From NCBI RefSeq assembly GCF_000179615.1, contig NZ_AEDD01000012.1, forward strand, positions 62,001-126,000: DNA of 64,000 nucleotides. Direction: 5' to 3'. Below, piece by piece: positions 52,989-62,803 of this stretch (its first letter is position 1; the number at the start of each line of letters is the position of its first letter). The notes below the pieces were generated by a model. The model had not been told where the DNA came from and did no database searches. It saw only the letters and a program-made list of their open reading frames with translations. Source of the stretch: Paenibacillus curdlanolyticus YK9. GTDB lineage: Bacteria > Bacillota > Bacilli > Paenibacillales > Paenibacillaceae. A program made the position numbers and the translations under genes.

Positions 52989-55949
52989 CTAATGTCGGAT
53001 GCGATAGAGCATCGCAGCAAACTCGGCACGACTCGCCGATTGCCCCGGCATAAACCGATTATCAGCATAGCCGCCAATCATATGCTTCGCAAGCATCGCC
53101 GTCAGCATCGGCGCAGCCCAATTGTCCGCTGCCACGTCGCGGAACGGCGGCTGCTGCGTTCTGACCGGACGCACGCCTGCAGCCTGACCGAGCATAACGG
53201 CCATCTCTGCGCGCGTCAATAGCTGGTCTGGCCCGAAGCGATTGTCTGGATAGCCGTTCATATACCCTGCGCCTACTGCCGCAGCCACGGCCCCAAAGGC
53301 CCAGTGCCGCGACGGCACATCGCGAAAATCAATCTTTGCCGGCTCTGCTTTCGATGCAAAAGCGCGAACGAGCAGCGCTGCGCCTTCCGCACGGGTAATG
53401 GCGCGATCAGGCGCGAAGCGATAGTCCGAATACCCGGAGAGAATGCCCTCCTTGGTTAACGACGCTATTGCGGTTTCCGCCCAATGACCGTCAATATCTC
53501 GGTATCCGGCCACTAATGGCGCTGTCTTAACCTTAAACCGATAGTATTGCGAGTCAAACGGCGCATCCGAGGTGAGTTTGAACGTGTACTGCCCTTGGTT
53601 CAATAACAGACCCGCCGACAGTTGGGCATGGCCCGCAACGGATTTGATCGTCTTCACCTTCGCTTGGCGCTTATCGTATACCGTTACCGTCATTGTCCGT
53701 CCCGACGGAATGCCGCTAAGCGCCAATGACGCGTAGCTTTGCCGATCCAATCGAAGCTGGAACCAATCCTCATCCGAAGACTTATCGATTACGCCTACGT
53801 ATTCCGTACCCGACCGCATGACGGTTGAAGCATACGATTTGTCATTGGGTTCGTTCGGATCATCATATTTGCTCACGACTTCCATCCGCAGGCTATAGGT
53901 TCCGACAACGGGACTCGCGTCCGAAGCCGCCGCATTGAATACCCGAATATAGTACTTGCCTGGCGTGACGGTGATGAGCGGCGATTGCTCCTGCTCCCCG
54001 TCGCCGTTATCGTCATACGATACCAGCTGCTGGCCCGCCCGTTGAACAGCTAAGCTAGGATCAATGCGCACCGTATCGGTCGAGAGTTGCAACCGAAGCG
54101 TCCCGCTGCGCTGAAAATCGACGACGAACCAGTCGCGATCGCCCTGCTTATCGAATGTCCCTGCAATCACTTGCGATCTTGCCTGCAATACGGATGCCTC
54201 ATAGGACTTGTCATTGCTCTCGTATGGATCGGAATAAATTCGAAAATCCGAGGTCAGCAAATACGGCAGCTTATCCGTCCGTGTCCGGTCATAAAGCTGC
54301 AATTCAATATAGTTGCGTCCCTTCTTAACCTTCCACTCCACCGTCGTATTCCCCAGCTTCGCATCCTGCGAGCTAGCGGCACGGTCGCCCGCATACATCG
54401 TCAAGCGCACGGGCGGCATCGTCGTATTCGGGCCGTTCAAGCCTTGCAATTGGATGGAGAGCGTTCCGTCGTACGGCGCGTCGATCACATACCAATCCTT
54501 ATCCTTGCCGCCCGTTAGCTGCGCTGAGAGGCGTGTCGGCACGGGAAATCTGGCAGCGCGATCACGCGAATCATTCGGCTCATACGCGTCGACCTTCAAG
54601 CTTCCCGTCACCGCACGATTCACCTGCAGCAAACCATAGCCCGATTGCTCATCCACGCCGTCTGCCCCGATATCCTTCGCCGTCTGGCGCAGCAGCTCGC
54701 GCACCTGATATGGCTTATAGGACGGATGCATCGCCAGCACCAATGCGGCAGCAGCAGCTACCTGCGGCGATGCCATAGAGGTACCTTCCTCGTATTTGTA
54801 GCCGCCTCCTACTGCAGTCGTAAATACATCCCACGGGGCTGCGAGGTCAACCTCCGGTCCCGCGCTAGAACGCGGCTCCGGCTTGCCGCTTGGCATAACG
54901 CCCCCTACCGCTAGAACGGTTGGATATGCCGCCGGATACTTTACTGCCGCTTTGTTGCCGAGCTGCTCCCCGTCATTGCCGCTTGCCGCCACCAGCAGGA
55001 CGCCTTTGCCTTCCGCATACTGTGCGATATCCCGCATGTACGGCGAGTAGCGATAGAGCCCGACGGACAATACGACGATGCGAGCCCCTTTGCGCACCGC
55101 ATACAAAATCGCCTCGCCCAGTTTGCTCTCATCGCCTGATCCGTTTTCGTCCAGCGCCTTGATCGGCATAATTTTGGCGCGCCATAGCAGCCCTGTCACG
55201 CCTACTCCATTATTGCCGACAGCAGACAAGACGCCTGCCACGCTCGTTCCATGACCATTGTCGTCCTCCGGCGGCGTTCCCGGCCGGACGAGGTTTACCC
55301 CCTCGACCAGATTGCCCTTCAGATCAGGGTGATCCAAATCAACACCCGTATCGACGAGCGCAATCGTCATGCTGGTTTGGTCATGGACCGTTGCCCATGC
55401 CTGCTTGGCGCCAATCAGATCGAGATAACGCTGTTTCGCTAAATTCGGATCGTTCGCCTGGCCCGGAGCTGCCGTCGCTCCAAGCGCATGCACCGCTGCG
55501 TTCGGCACGACGTAGGAAACATCCTCATTCCCGCGAAGCATCTCCAGCCACTTGGCCACATCAACCGCGTTCGCATCCGCGGGTGCGATCACATCGACTG
55601 GCGGCTCTACCTGCCGCTGAATAAGAACAGTGTCAGGCAGCCGTTTCGCGCTCGATGCGTCCTTCCAACGAAGCAGCCAGCTTGTTGCTGGCAGGCTCGC
55701 TTCATCGCTCTTGCTGCCCTTCGCGTTCGCAGCTTCGTCAGCGGCAACAGCTGCTGCTGCCGATTGGGATGCTTCAGGCGCAGCGGCGCTGAACAGGCCG
55801 ACCAGCAGTGAAACAGCCAGCAGCCCAAAAAGAATGGCGCGAAATCTCGGTTTCTTTTGCCCATATCCGCGGTTGTCACCGTCTATGCCTTGCCCCATAT
55901 GCTGGATCTCCATTGAGATTCGTGTCTGTGTACGCTTCTGATTCCACAT
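52989..55949 (-). CDS. SLH-anchored subtilisin-like serine protease
   Basis: The 986-residue protein has an N-terminal membrane segment/signal (about 37-58), an I9-like pro-region, an S8 catalytic domain with D200 (V-D-T-G-V-D), H233 (N-G-H-G-T), N325 and S391 (G-T-S-M-A-S-P-Q). It is followed by three PPC-like domains (each with E-P/S-N-D and D-(R/E/K)-D-W) and three SLH domains with cores I-T-R-A-E-G-A, L-T-R-A-E-M-A and A-S-R-A-E-F-A. The catalytic triad is complete. It is likely exposed on the surface and bound to pyruvylated polymer. The ATG at 55949 has GAGGT close upstream. A role in S-layer or surface protein turnover is an inference. Confidence 0.92.
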   Translation of the reverse strand: MWNQKRTQTRISMEIQHMGQGIDGDNRGYGQKKPRFRAILFGLLAVSLLVGLFSAAAPEASQSAAAAVAADEAANAKGSKSDEASLPATSWLLRWKDASSAKRLPDTVLIQRQVEPPVDVIAPADANAVDVAKWLEMLRGNEDVSYVVPNAAVHALGATAAPGQANDPNLAKQRYLDLIGAKQAWATVHDQTSMTIALVDTGVDLDHPDLKGNLVEGVNLVRPGTPPEDDNGHGTSVAGVLSAVGNNGVGVTGLLWRAKIMPIKALDENGSGDESKLGEAILYAVRKGARIVVLSVGLYRYSPYMRDIAQYAEGKGVLLVAASGNDGEQLGNKAAVKYPAAYPTVLAVGGVMPSGKPEPRSSAGPEVDLAAPWDVFTTAVGGGYKYEEGTSMASPQVAAAAALVLAMHPSYKPYQVRELLRQTAKDIGADGVDEQSGYGLLQVNRAVTGSLKVDAYEPNDSRDRAARFPVPTRLSAQLTGGKDKDWYVIDAPYDGTLSIQLQGLNGPNTTMPPVRLTMYAGDRAASSQDAKLGNTTVEWKVKKGRNYIELQLYDRTRTDKLPYLLTSDFRIYSDPYESNDKSYEASVLQARSQVIAGTFDKQGDRDWFVVDFQRSGTLRLQLSTDTVRIDPSLAVQRAGQQLVSYDDNGDGEQEQSPLITVTPGKYYIRVFNAAASDASPVVGTYSLRMEVVSKYDDPNEPNDKSYASTVMRSGTEYVGVIDKSSDEDWFQLRLDRQSYASLALSGIPSGRTMTVTVYDKRQAKVKTIKSVAGHAQLSAGLLLNQGQYTFKLTSDAPFDSQYYRFKVKTAPLVAGYRDIDGHWAETAIASLTKEGILSGYSDYRFAPDRAITRAEGAALLVRAFASKAEPAKIDFRDVPSRHWAFGAVAAAVGAGYMNGYPDNRFGPDQLLTRAEMAVMLGQAAGVRPVRTQQPPFRDVAADNWAAPMLTAMLAKHMIGGYADNRFMPGQSASRAEFAAMLYRIRH

Positions 55950-56354
55950 GTGACCTCGTCCTTAGTCAAGTCCACGGCCGGTTATCGACCATTGCAGTGT
56001 CTACAAGGTTAAACGCCTTCCCCCACCTATAGTTTCGATCCATCCGCATATTTTCCTTGCTGATAAAGAAATAATGACTTTCGCCCTATCCGTCCGTTTC
56101 TATAGCCGAAAAATGACCGGTCTTTCCGAGTTCCGCACGCGGCGATTTTCTCTATGAAGCACCGCGCGGACGACGACTCCCCCTCCGCTTTCCTACATGG
56201 CAAATTCCGCCTTACTCTATCCATATGGCCGATGTCGGCGTCCCAATCCTAATTCTGAGTAAACTTGTCCAGCTGCGCTAAAAAACGCCCGACCGAGCGG
56301 CTGTAAGCCGCATCGATCAGGCGTTGAATGATCGCGACGGAGATTTGCCCTCCG
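55950..56354. other. Intergenic region between the subtilase and nuoN
   Basis: About 400 bases. The upper end holds the nuo terminator (56279-56325); the remainder is the upstream region of the subtilase, with no clear promoter hexamers and no gene. Confidence 0.5.
56279..56325 (-). terminator. Terminator of the nuo operon
   Basis: Outer arms aacgcc/ggcgtt and an inner gcggct/agccgc pairing are followed by TTTTTT on the minus strand. It lies 30 bases after the nuoN stop. Confidence 0.88.
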
Positions 56355-57995
56355 CTATTGCATGTAAACGAACAAATCGCCAGCTAGCGTGAATACGTGC
56401 TCGAAAGCTTCCATCAGCCCGTTCGGATAGACGCCCAGCGCAAGCGTTGCCAGCGTACACAACCAAATGGCGGCGCCTGTCGCTGTCGGCACCTTCACCG
56501 CTTCGCTGCCGGAGGAACGCATGAACATCTGGCGCACGATACCGAAATAGACAGCGTAGGAGACGACGCTCGTCGCAACCATAACCGCAACCAGCCAGTA
56601 TGCATGCGTGCTTGCTGCGCCAAACAAGATAAACAGCTTGCCGAAGAATCCTCCTGATACGGGAAGCCCGGCCAAGGAAAGCACAAGCGCAATCATCGCC
56701 CCTGCCGTCCACGGCGCTCGGTAATACAGCCCTTCGAAGGCGCGCAGCTCGATGACCCGCTCTCCCGTGCCTCCTACAATAGATACCACTGCGAAAGCAC
56801 CGATGTTCATAAACAAGTACGCCGCGGCATAAAAGTACAGCTCCGCTGCATTATTCGTATGCACCCCGTAGAAGGATAACCCGATCGGGACGAGCAGATA
56901 ACCGGCATTAGCCACGCCAGATAGGGCCAGCAGTCGCTTCACGTTCCGTTGGCCAAGCGCGCTGACTGTGCCGACAACCATGGCGCAAGCCGCGATAACG
57001 AGTACGGCGCGGAACATCGTCGTGCCGATCTTGCCATGTACGCCGCCCGCCGAATAGACGAGATTGTAAAACAACCGGAGCAAGGCTGCGACTGCCGCTG
57101 TCTTCGTGACAACAGCGAGCAAGGCGCTGATCGGCGTCGGCGCTCCGTCGTATACATCAGGCGCCCAGGCATGGAAGGGCGCTGCGGCGATTTTGATCCC
57201 GAAGCCCGCCAGCAGGAAGAAGAACGCTACAATCAGCAGCTCTTCGAAGGAAGCCTTGACCTGCAGCAGCCCGAAGGCGATCTCACCGATATTCGTCGAG
57301 CCTGTCAGCCCGTAAATATAGGACATGCCGAACAAAATTAGCGCGGACGAAATGCCGCCGGTCACGACATATTTGAATGCCGCTTCCGCTGGCTTCGCTG
57401 AATAGGTCTGCGCGCCCGTGCCGTCTGACGACGCAGCCGATGCGAATGCCGCAGACTGTGCAGTAAGTGCCGAGCGGCTCCGCAAGCCTACCAGAATATA
57501 AGTGGACATGCTCAGCAGCTCGAGGCCTACGTACAGCGTTACGAGGTCGCCGGTCGAGACCATGATCATCGCCCCTGCCGCAGCAGGCAGCAGCAAATAA
57601 TAATATTCGCCTAAGTGCGCTACGCGCTCGGACGCCCCCTGCTTCATTGCGCCGAGGCTCCACAGCACGATAAGCGCAGTAGCCGCCAGAAGAAGAAGCT
57701 TCAGCATAGAGCCGAAATCATCCATCCGGTAGCTGTCATGCAAAATGCTAATCGTCTGCTTCGCCTGTTCTCCCCCGTCAGTGCTGTTGCGTTCTACTAA
57801 ACGCCAGACGAGACTTGCGGCCGACCCCAGCAGGCTTGCCAACGACAGCCAGCCGATGACCGCGCGATCGAATCGTCTAGGCAGCACAAGATCCACAATG
57901 ATCAGCAGCGCCATCATCGCCAGGAGGATAAGCTCGGGAGCCATATATCCGGCATCCGCCCATGTCATGGGCAGCAACGTATGTTCAGCAGCCAT
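56355..57995 (-). CDS. nuoN: NADH-quinone oxidoreductase subunit N
   Basis: The 546-residue antiporter-like membrane subunit of respiratory complex I, last gene of the operon. About 14 membrane segments are apparent. Landmarks are the central loop with F-H-A-W-A-P-D-V-Y-D-G-A-P-T-P-I-S-A and L-S-L-A-G-L-P-V-S-G-G-F-F-G-K. The ATG at 57995 follows AGGGGG and lies 4 bases after the nuoM stop. Confidence 0.95.
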   Translation of the reverse strand: MAAEHTLLPMTWADAGYMAPELILLAMMALLIIVDLVLPRRFDRAVIGWLSLASLLGSAASLVWRLVERNSTDGGEQAKQTISILHDSYRMDDFGSMLKLLLLAATALIVLWSLGAMKQGASERVAHLGEYYYLLLPAAAGAMIMVSTGDLVTLYVGLELLSMSTYILVGLRSRSALTAQSAAFASAASSDGTGAQTYSAKPAEAAFKYVVTGGISSALILFGMSYIYGLTGSTNIGEIAFGLLQVKASFEELLIVAFFFLLAGFGIKIAAAPFHAWAPDVYDGAPTPISALLAVVTKTAAVAALLRLFYNLVYSAGGVHGKIGTTMFRAVLVIAACAMVVGTVSALGQRNVKRLLALSGVANAGYLLVPIGLSFYGVHTNNAAELYFYAAAYLFMNIGAFAVVSIVGGTGERVIELRAFEGLYYRAPWTAGAMIALVLSLAGLPVSGGFFGKLFILFGAASTHAYWLVAVMVATSVVSYAVYFGIVRQMFMRSSGSEAVKVPTATGAAIWLCTLATLALGVYPNGLMEAFEHVFTLAGDLFVYMQ

Positions 57996-57999
57996 GCCT

Positions 58000-59625
58000 T
58001 TATCCCCCTACCCTCATGTTGATGTGATGCAGAAGCGGATCGAAGCCGTGCTTCATCAGCTCCGTCAGGAACGACGGATAGATGCCAAGCAGCAGAACGA
58101 ACGCAAGCAGGACGACAATGGGCAGCGCCTCAATGAACCGCGCATCCTTCATGCTCCCGTACTTGGCTGGAAGCTCTCCGAACGTTATCCCCATTATGGC
58201 TCGCAGCACATATGCGGCCGTGAGGATGATCCCCAGCAGCGCGATGGAAACGATCACTTTGTGCGTATCGAACAGCCCCAAGAGCGCAAGCAGCTCTCCA
58301 ACGAAGCCAGACAGCCCGGGCAAGCCGAGCGAAGCCAATCCCCCGGCGAGCAATGCGCCCGCCATGAACGGCGCTGCCTTGGCTAAGCCGCCAAGCTCAT
58401 CGATGCGCGACGTCCCCGTTCGTTCGTAGAAGCTGCCGATAAGGAGAAACAGCAGCGCAGAGATGAGGCCATGCGATACGAGCTGGAATACCGCGCCCTG
58501 CATACCGATGACATGAAGCGAAGCGAGGCCCAGCAGCACAATACCCATATGGCTGAGCGAAGAATAGGCGAGCATGCTTCGCAGCTCCTGCTGCCGATAG
58601 GCGATGACCGCGCCATAAAGCAGGTTGATCAGGCCCAGCACCGCCAGCGTTGGCGCGAACCGTTCCGCTTGCTCCGGGAACAGGAAGAAGCCGAAGCGGA
58701 TAAGCCCGTAAGCGCCCATTTTGAGCAAGATGCCCGAATGAATCATCACGACTGGCGCCGGCGCTTCACGGTGGACGCTCAGCATCCAGCTATGGAACGG
58801 GAAGATCGGCAGCTTGATGCCGAATGCAATTAGCAGGAGAACGAATAATGCCGTTTCCATCCCATTAGACAAGTAGAACGGATTCACATTGCCTGCCGCC
58901 ACTTGATTAACGACAGCCTGCGGGTCGCTCAGATTCGCAAGAATGGTTTCGTAGCTGCCGCTGTAGCTGAACACCGCACCGCCGCCCTGGGTGTCGCCAA
59001 TCGAGAAGCCAGCTGTCATCACCACGATTGCGAACACGATGAGCATAACGGCTGAACCGAGCCCGTTGTAGATCAGGAATCGGGTAGCCGCCTTCTCGCG
59101 GTTAAACAGCCCCCAGATGCCAATGAGGAACAGCATCGGAATTAAGGTGATTTCGAAAAAGATGAAAAACAGGAATAAGTCCCGGGCCAAGAAAACGCCC
59201 AGCATCCCGCATTCCAGCACGAGCAGCCAGATGTAGTACGCCTTCCACCGCTTTCGGATCGTGACAGAGGCGAGCGCCGCCATCGCCGTGATGACGGTCG
59301 CCAGCAGTACGAGCGGCAGCGACAGCCCGTCAATGCCGAGCCGATAATCCAGATGCAGCCCATAAGACGCCGCGCCGCCGCCAAGCCCTGCTTGATCGAG
59401 CGGGATGTTCACCCATGCGGCGTACTCCTCGAAGGAATCGCCAACCCGGTTCGCGTCAAAGTCCGCATATAACCACAATGTCAGAGCCAAAGGCAGCAGC
59501 GTCGCAATAATGGCGGTGATCCGCAGCAGACGCGCACGTTGCTTTGGCATGGCCAACAGTACGGCTGCGCCGGCAAGCGGGGAGAAGACGATAAGCGATA
59601 AAATCGGCCAATCCGGGATCATCAT
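58000..59625 (-). CDS. nuoM: NADH-quinone oxidoreductase subunit M
   Basis: The 541-residue proton-pumping membrane subunit of complex I. Landmarks are L-E-C-G-M-L-G-V-F, F-F-E-I-T-L-I-P-M-F, F-H-S-W-M-L-S-V-H-R-E-A-P and S-S-L-S-H-M-G. The ATG at 59625 overlaps the nuoL stop (ATGA) and has GGAAGGAGG 8 bases upstream; a GTG 6 bases earlier is less well placed. Confidence 0.95.
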   Translation of the reverse strand: MMIPDWPILSLIVFSPLAGAAVLLAMPKQRARLLRITAIIATLLPLALTLWLYADFDANRVGDSFEEYAAWVNIPLDQAGLGGGAASYGLHLDYRLGIDGLSLPLVLLATVITAMAALASVTIRKRWKAYYIWLLVLECGMLGVFLARDLFLFFIFFEITLIPMLFLIGIWGLFNREKAATRFLIYNGLGSAVMLIVFAIVVMTAGFSIGDTQGGGAVFSYSGSYETILANLSDPQAVVNQVAAGNVNPFYLSNGMETALFVLLLIAFGIKLPIFPFHSWMLSVHREAPAPVVMIHSGILLKMGAYGLIRFGFFLFPEQAERFAPTLAVLGLINLLYGAVIAYRQQELRSMLAYSSLSHMGIVLLGLASLHVIGMQGAVFQLVSHGLISALLFLLIGSFYERTGTSRIDELGGLAKAAPFMAGALLAGGLASLGLPGLSGFVGELLALLGLFDTHKVIVSIALLGIILTAAYVLRAIMGITFGELPAKYGSMKDARFIEALPIVVLLAFVLLLGIYPSFLTELMKHGFDPLLHHINMRVGG

Positions 59626-61481
59626 GACCACAGCCTCCTTCCCGCCAGCACGACGATGAGCACAAGCAGGCCAATGACGGCTGCCAGCCCGTAGGTCTGC
59701 ACTTGGCCATTTTGCAGGCGAGCCGTTCCGCGGCCAAGCGCGGACACACCGAATGCAGCCAGCTGGACAAGCCCATCGACGACATAGCGGTCAAATAGCT
59801 GTACGCAAGAGCCCAGCAGGCGATATGGCTTCACGATCAAATGAGTATATAGCGCATCGAGGCCGTAGCCGTTCTCGAGCAGCCTTCTCGCGCTTGGCAT
59901 GGCGTCCAGCGCAGCGGAGAGCCGTATCGTCCGCTTCACGTAGGCAAGCCAGCCGATATAAAGGCCGAGTAAAGCGACTGCGGCACCGATTATCGGCACA
60001 GTATAGCCGTCTGCTGCATGTGCAGGCGCTTCATCGCCAAGCAGCCATTGGCTAAGCCCGTCATACCATGGCGTCTCGACAAATCCCGCTCCAAGCGCCA
60101 GCACCGCTAATGCGAGCATCGGAATCGTCATGACCGCTGGCGATTCGTGCGCCGCCTCGGATATCGCGCTCGGTTTGCCCGCGAAAACGCGGAAGAACAG
60201 CCTAGCCATATACAAGGCCGTCAACAAGGCGCCCAGCAGGCCTGCCGCGAACAGCGCGGGATTGCTGTCGAGCGCTGCCGCGAGAATCGTATCCTTGGAC
60301 CAGAAGCCTGCAAATGGCGGAATGCCGGACAGCGCCAGCGCCCCGACGCCGAACAGCAGCGCGGTCAATCGCATGCGGCCGCCCAATCCGCCCAGCTCTC
60401 GAATGTCCTGCGTTTTGGTCGCATGAATGATGCTTCCTGCGCCTAAGAACAGCAGCGCTTTGAAGAATGCATGCGTCATGAGATGGAAGATCGCGCCTGT
60501 CAGCGAGCCGACGCCAAGCGCCATCATCATGTAGCCAAGCTGGCTGATGGTGGAGTAGGCCAGGATGCGTTTCACATCATGCTGGACGAGCGCGATCGAT
60601 GCGGCAAACAGCGCAGTGAAGGCGCCTATGTAAGCTACTGTATCCATGGCAACAGCCGATGCTTCAAATAGAACGAATGTCCGTGCGATCAAGAACACGC
60701 CTGCCGCTACCATAGTGGCCGCATGGATAAGCGCACTGATCGGCGTCGGGCCTTCCATCGCATCAGGCAGCCAGACATGCAGCGGGAATTGGCCCGATTT
60801 GCCGATTGCGCCCATAAAGACGAGAAGCGCGATCAGCGTTGTAATTTGGGCGTCCACCGCGCCTGACTGGCCTTGAAACACGTTCTGGATGCCGACGAAG
60901 TCAAGCGCATGGTTCGGCATATACCAGAAGAGCAGCAGCACTGCCAGCAGCAGACCGGCATCGCCAATGCGCGTAACGATGAACGCTTTCTTCGCAGCGG
61001 CTTTCGCTTCCGGCTTATGGTACCAAAAGCCCACCAACAGGAAGGAGCAAACGCCGACCAGCTCCCAGAACAGGTACAGCATCAGCATGTTATCCGCCAG
61101 CACGAGCCCCATCATGGCGAAGACGAACAGCGACACGTAGCCATAGAAGACGGTCAGCCGCTCATCATCTCTCATATAGCCAGCGGAATACATGCACACG
61201 AGGAAGCTGACGATCGACACGATAACGAGCATGAGTGAGGTCAGATGGTTGACGTCAAAGCCAATGGAGAGCGATAAATCGCCGATTTTGATCCAATTGA
61301 TCCGATCCCGATACTCGACGCCCTCCACCATGACGAGAACGGATAGCGCAAGGGAGCCAAGCGTCCCGATCGAGGCAATGATGGGCGCCGAGCGCCGGAA
61401 GCTGCGCCCTAATGCCGTCAGTACGAGGAAGGCGGCTAACGGGAACACCGGAATGAGCCAAGCTGCTTGTGAATATGCCAT
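59622..61481 (-). CDS. nuoL: NADH-quinone oxidoreductase subunit L
   Basis: The 619-residue subunit of complex I with about 15-16 membrane segments and the C-terminal lateral helix. Landmarks are F-W-E-L-V-G-V-C-S-F-L-L-V-G-F-W, P-L-H-V-W-L-P-D-A-M-E-G-P-T-P-I-S-A-L and F-F-K-A-L-L-F-L-G-A-G-S. GGGGGGTGA precedes the ATG at 61481, 7 bases after the nuoK stop. Confidence 0.95.
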   Translation of the reverse strand: MAYSQAAWLIPVFPLAAFLVLTALGRSFRRSAPIIASIGTLGSLALSVLVMVEGVEYRDRINWIKIGDLSLSIGFDVNHLTSLMLVIVSIVSFLVCMYSAGYMRDDERLTVFYGYVSLFVFAMMGLVLADNMLMLYLFWELVGVCSFLLVGFWYHKPEAKAAAKKAFIVTRIGDAGLLLAVLLLFWYMPNHALDFVGIQNVFQGQSGAVDAQITTLIALLVFMGAIGKSGQFPLHVWLPDAMEGPTPISALIHAATMVAAGVFLIARTFVLFEASAVAMDTVAYIGAFTALFAASIALVQHDVKRILAYSTISQLGYMMMALGVGSLTGAIFHLMTHAFFKALLFLGAGSIIHATKTQDIRELGGLGGRMRLTALLFGVGALALSGIPPFAGFWSKDTILAAALDSNPALFAAGLLGALLTALYMARLFFRVFAGKPSAISEAAHESPAVMTIPMLALAVLALGAGFVETPWYDGLSQWLLGDEAPAHAADGYTVPIIGAAVALLGLYIGWLAYVKRTIRLSAALDAMPSARRLLENGYGLDALYTHLIVKPYRLLGSCVQLFDRYVVDGLVQLAAFGVSALGRGTARLQNGQVQTYGLAAVIGLLVLIVVLAGRRLWS

Positions 61482-61488
61482 TGTCTGC

Positions 61489-61791
61489 TCACCCCCTCAG
61501 CTCATCGATTTCATCCGTCTTAATCGTCCCGCGCGCTCGGAACAGCGCCACCAGCACCGCAACGCCCACCGCCGCTTCTGCAGCGGCTACCGCGATCGTG
61601 AACAGCGCGAACATTTGGCCGCTTAGCGACGGCACAACGCCATATTTGGAGAAGGCGACTAAATTCAAATTGACGGCATTGAGCATCAGTTCAATCGATA
61701 AGAGCACGATAATCGCATTCCGCTTCGCCAGCGCCCCATATAAGCCGATGCAAAACAGAATAGCTGCGATTGTCAAATAAGATCCGAGCAT
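61489..61791 (-). CDS. nuoK: NADH-quinone oxidoreductase subunit K
   Basis: The 100-residue protein with three membrane segments and conserved [13 protein letters not shown]. The E in S-I-E-L is part of the proton path. The ATG at 61791 lies one base after the nuoJ stop and has GGAAGGAGG upstream. Confidence 0.95.
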   Translation of the reverse strand: MLGSYLTIAAILFCIGLYGALAKRNAIIVLLSIELMLNAVNLNLVAFSKYGVVPSLSGQMFALFTIAVAAAEAAVGVAVLVALFRARGTIKTDEIDELRG

Positions 61792-61792
61792 T

Positions 61793-62314
61793 CTAGTCCG
61801 CCTCCTTCCTCGCCAGCACGATCGCCCCGATGAATGCAACCGTCAGCAGCACGGAGACAAGCTCGAACGGTACGATGTATCCATGGAACAGGAGCTCGCC
61901 AATCGCTAGCGTATTGTCAGCCGCAGGCGGCGGCGCCGCGCCTGACGTATCCGTAAAATCCGCTGCCTGAATGACGAAGAACAGCAGGCCGAACAACGCG
62001 ATCGCCGCTACAGCCGCAAGCGTTTCGCGCAGCGGCTTTACCGATTCGCCGGACGCCTCCTGATGGTTCGTCATCATGATGCCGAATATCATCAAAATAG
62101 AGACCGCCCCCGCATAGATCAGCACCTGCACGAAAGCAAGAAACTCCGCATCCAACATAATGAACATGCCGCCAACGCCCAAGAAGACGGCTGCCAGCGA
62201 CAACACCATATGCACGACCTTCGTGAAGCTGACCATAAGCACCGAACCGGTGATCATCAATACCGAGAGCACGAAGAACGCGACAAATTCACCGTTCCAG
62301 TCGATGCTGCCCAT
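61793..62314 (-). CDS. nuoJ: NADH-quinone oxidoreductase subunit J
   Basis: The 173-residue membrane subunit with five membrane segments and conserved [18 protein letters not shown]. The ATG directly follows the nuoI stop (TGA-ATG). Confidence 0.95.
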   Translation of the reverse strand: MGSIDWNGEFVAFFVLSVLMITGSVLMVSFTKVVHMVLSLAAVFLGVGGMFIMLDAEFLAFVQVLIYAGAVSILMIFGIMMTNHQEASGESVKPLRETLAAVAAIALFGLLFFVIQAADFTDTSGAAPPPAADNTLAIGELLFHGYIVPFELVSVLLTVAFIGAIVLARKEAD

Positions 62315-62764
62315 TCATTTGGCTCCCCCCTTCTGCGGTGCTCCTATATTGTTATTGTCCTCGCGAACGCGCGTATCGTTATCCGTCAGCCATTGCTTAT
62401 CCTTGAAGAGCTCGTCACGACTGTACGAAGCCAGCTCAAAATTGCCGGTCATGACGATCGCTTCCGTCGGACACACCTCTGTGCACAGATCGCATAGGAT
62501 GCAAATTTCAAAATTAAGATCAAACGTGTCGATGACTTTGCCTTTTTTATCGGGATCAGGATTGGGCTTGCCGGTCAGCGTAATGCAATCCGTCGGGCAA
62601 ATGCGCACGCACTGGTTGCAAACGATGCATAGATCCGGTTCAAAATGCTGAATACCCCTGTATCGCTCCGGCATAAAGTATGGCGCGTCGGGGTATGAGG
62701 TCGTTACCTTCGGGGCGGTCATCGCTTTGAGCGTGACGCCCATGCCTTTGAAAATCCCTTTCAT
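62315..62764 (-). CDS. nuoI: NADH-quinone oxidoreductase subunit I (two 4Fe-4S clusters)
   Basis: The 149-residue ferredoxin-like subunit passes electrons to quinone. It has two C-x2-C-x2-C-x3-C-P sets: C46, C49, C52, C56 and C88, C91, C94, C98. The ATG at 62764 follows GGAGGAGGG; an ORF extension to 62797 lacks support. Confidence 0.96.
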   Translation of the reverse strand: MKGIFKGMGVTLKAMTAPKVTTSYPDAPYFMPERYRGIQHFEPDLCIVCNQCVRICPTDCITLTGKPNPDPDKKGKVIDTFDLNFEICILCDLCTEVCPTEAIVMTGNFELASYSRDELFKDKQWLTDNDTRVREDNNNIGAPQKGGAK

Positions 62765-62803
62765 CCGATGCCCTCCTCCATTGTCGGGTAGGTGCAATTC
62801 TTG

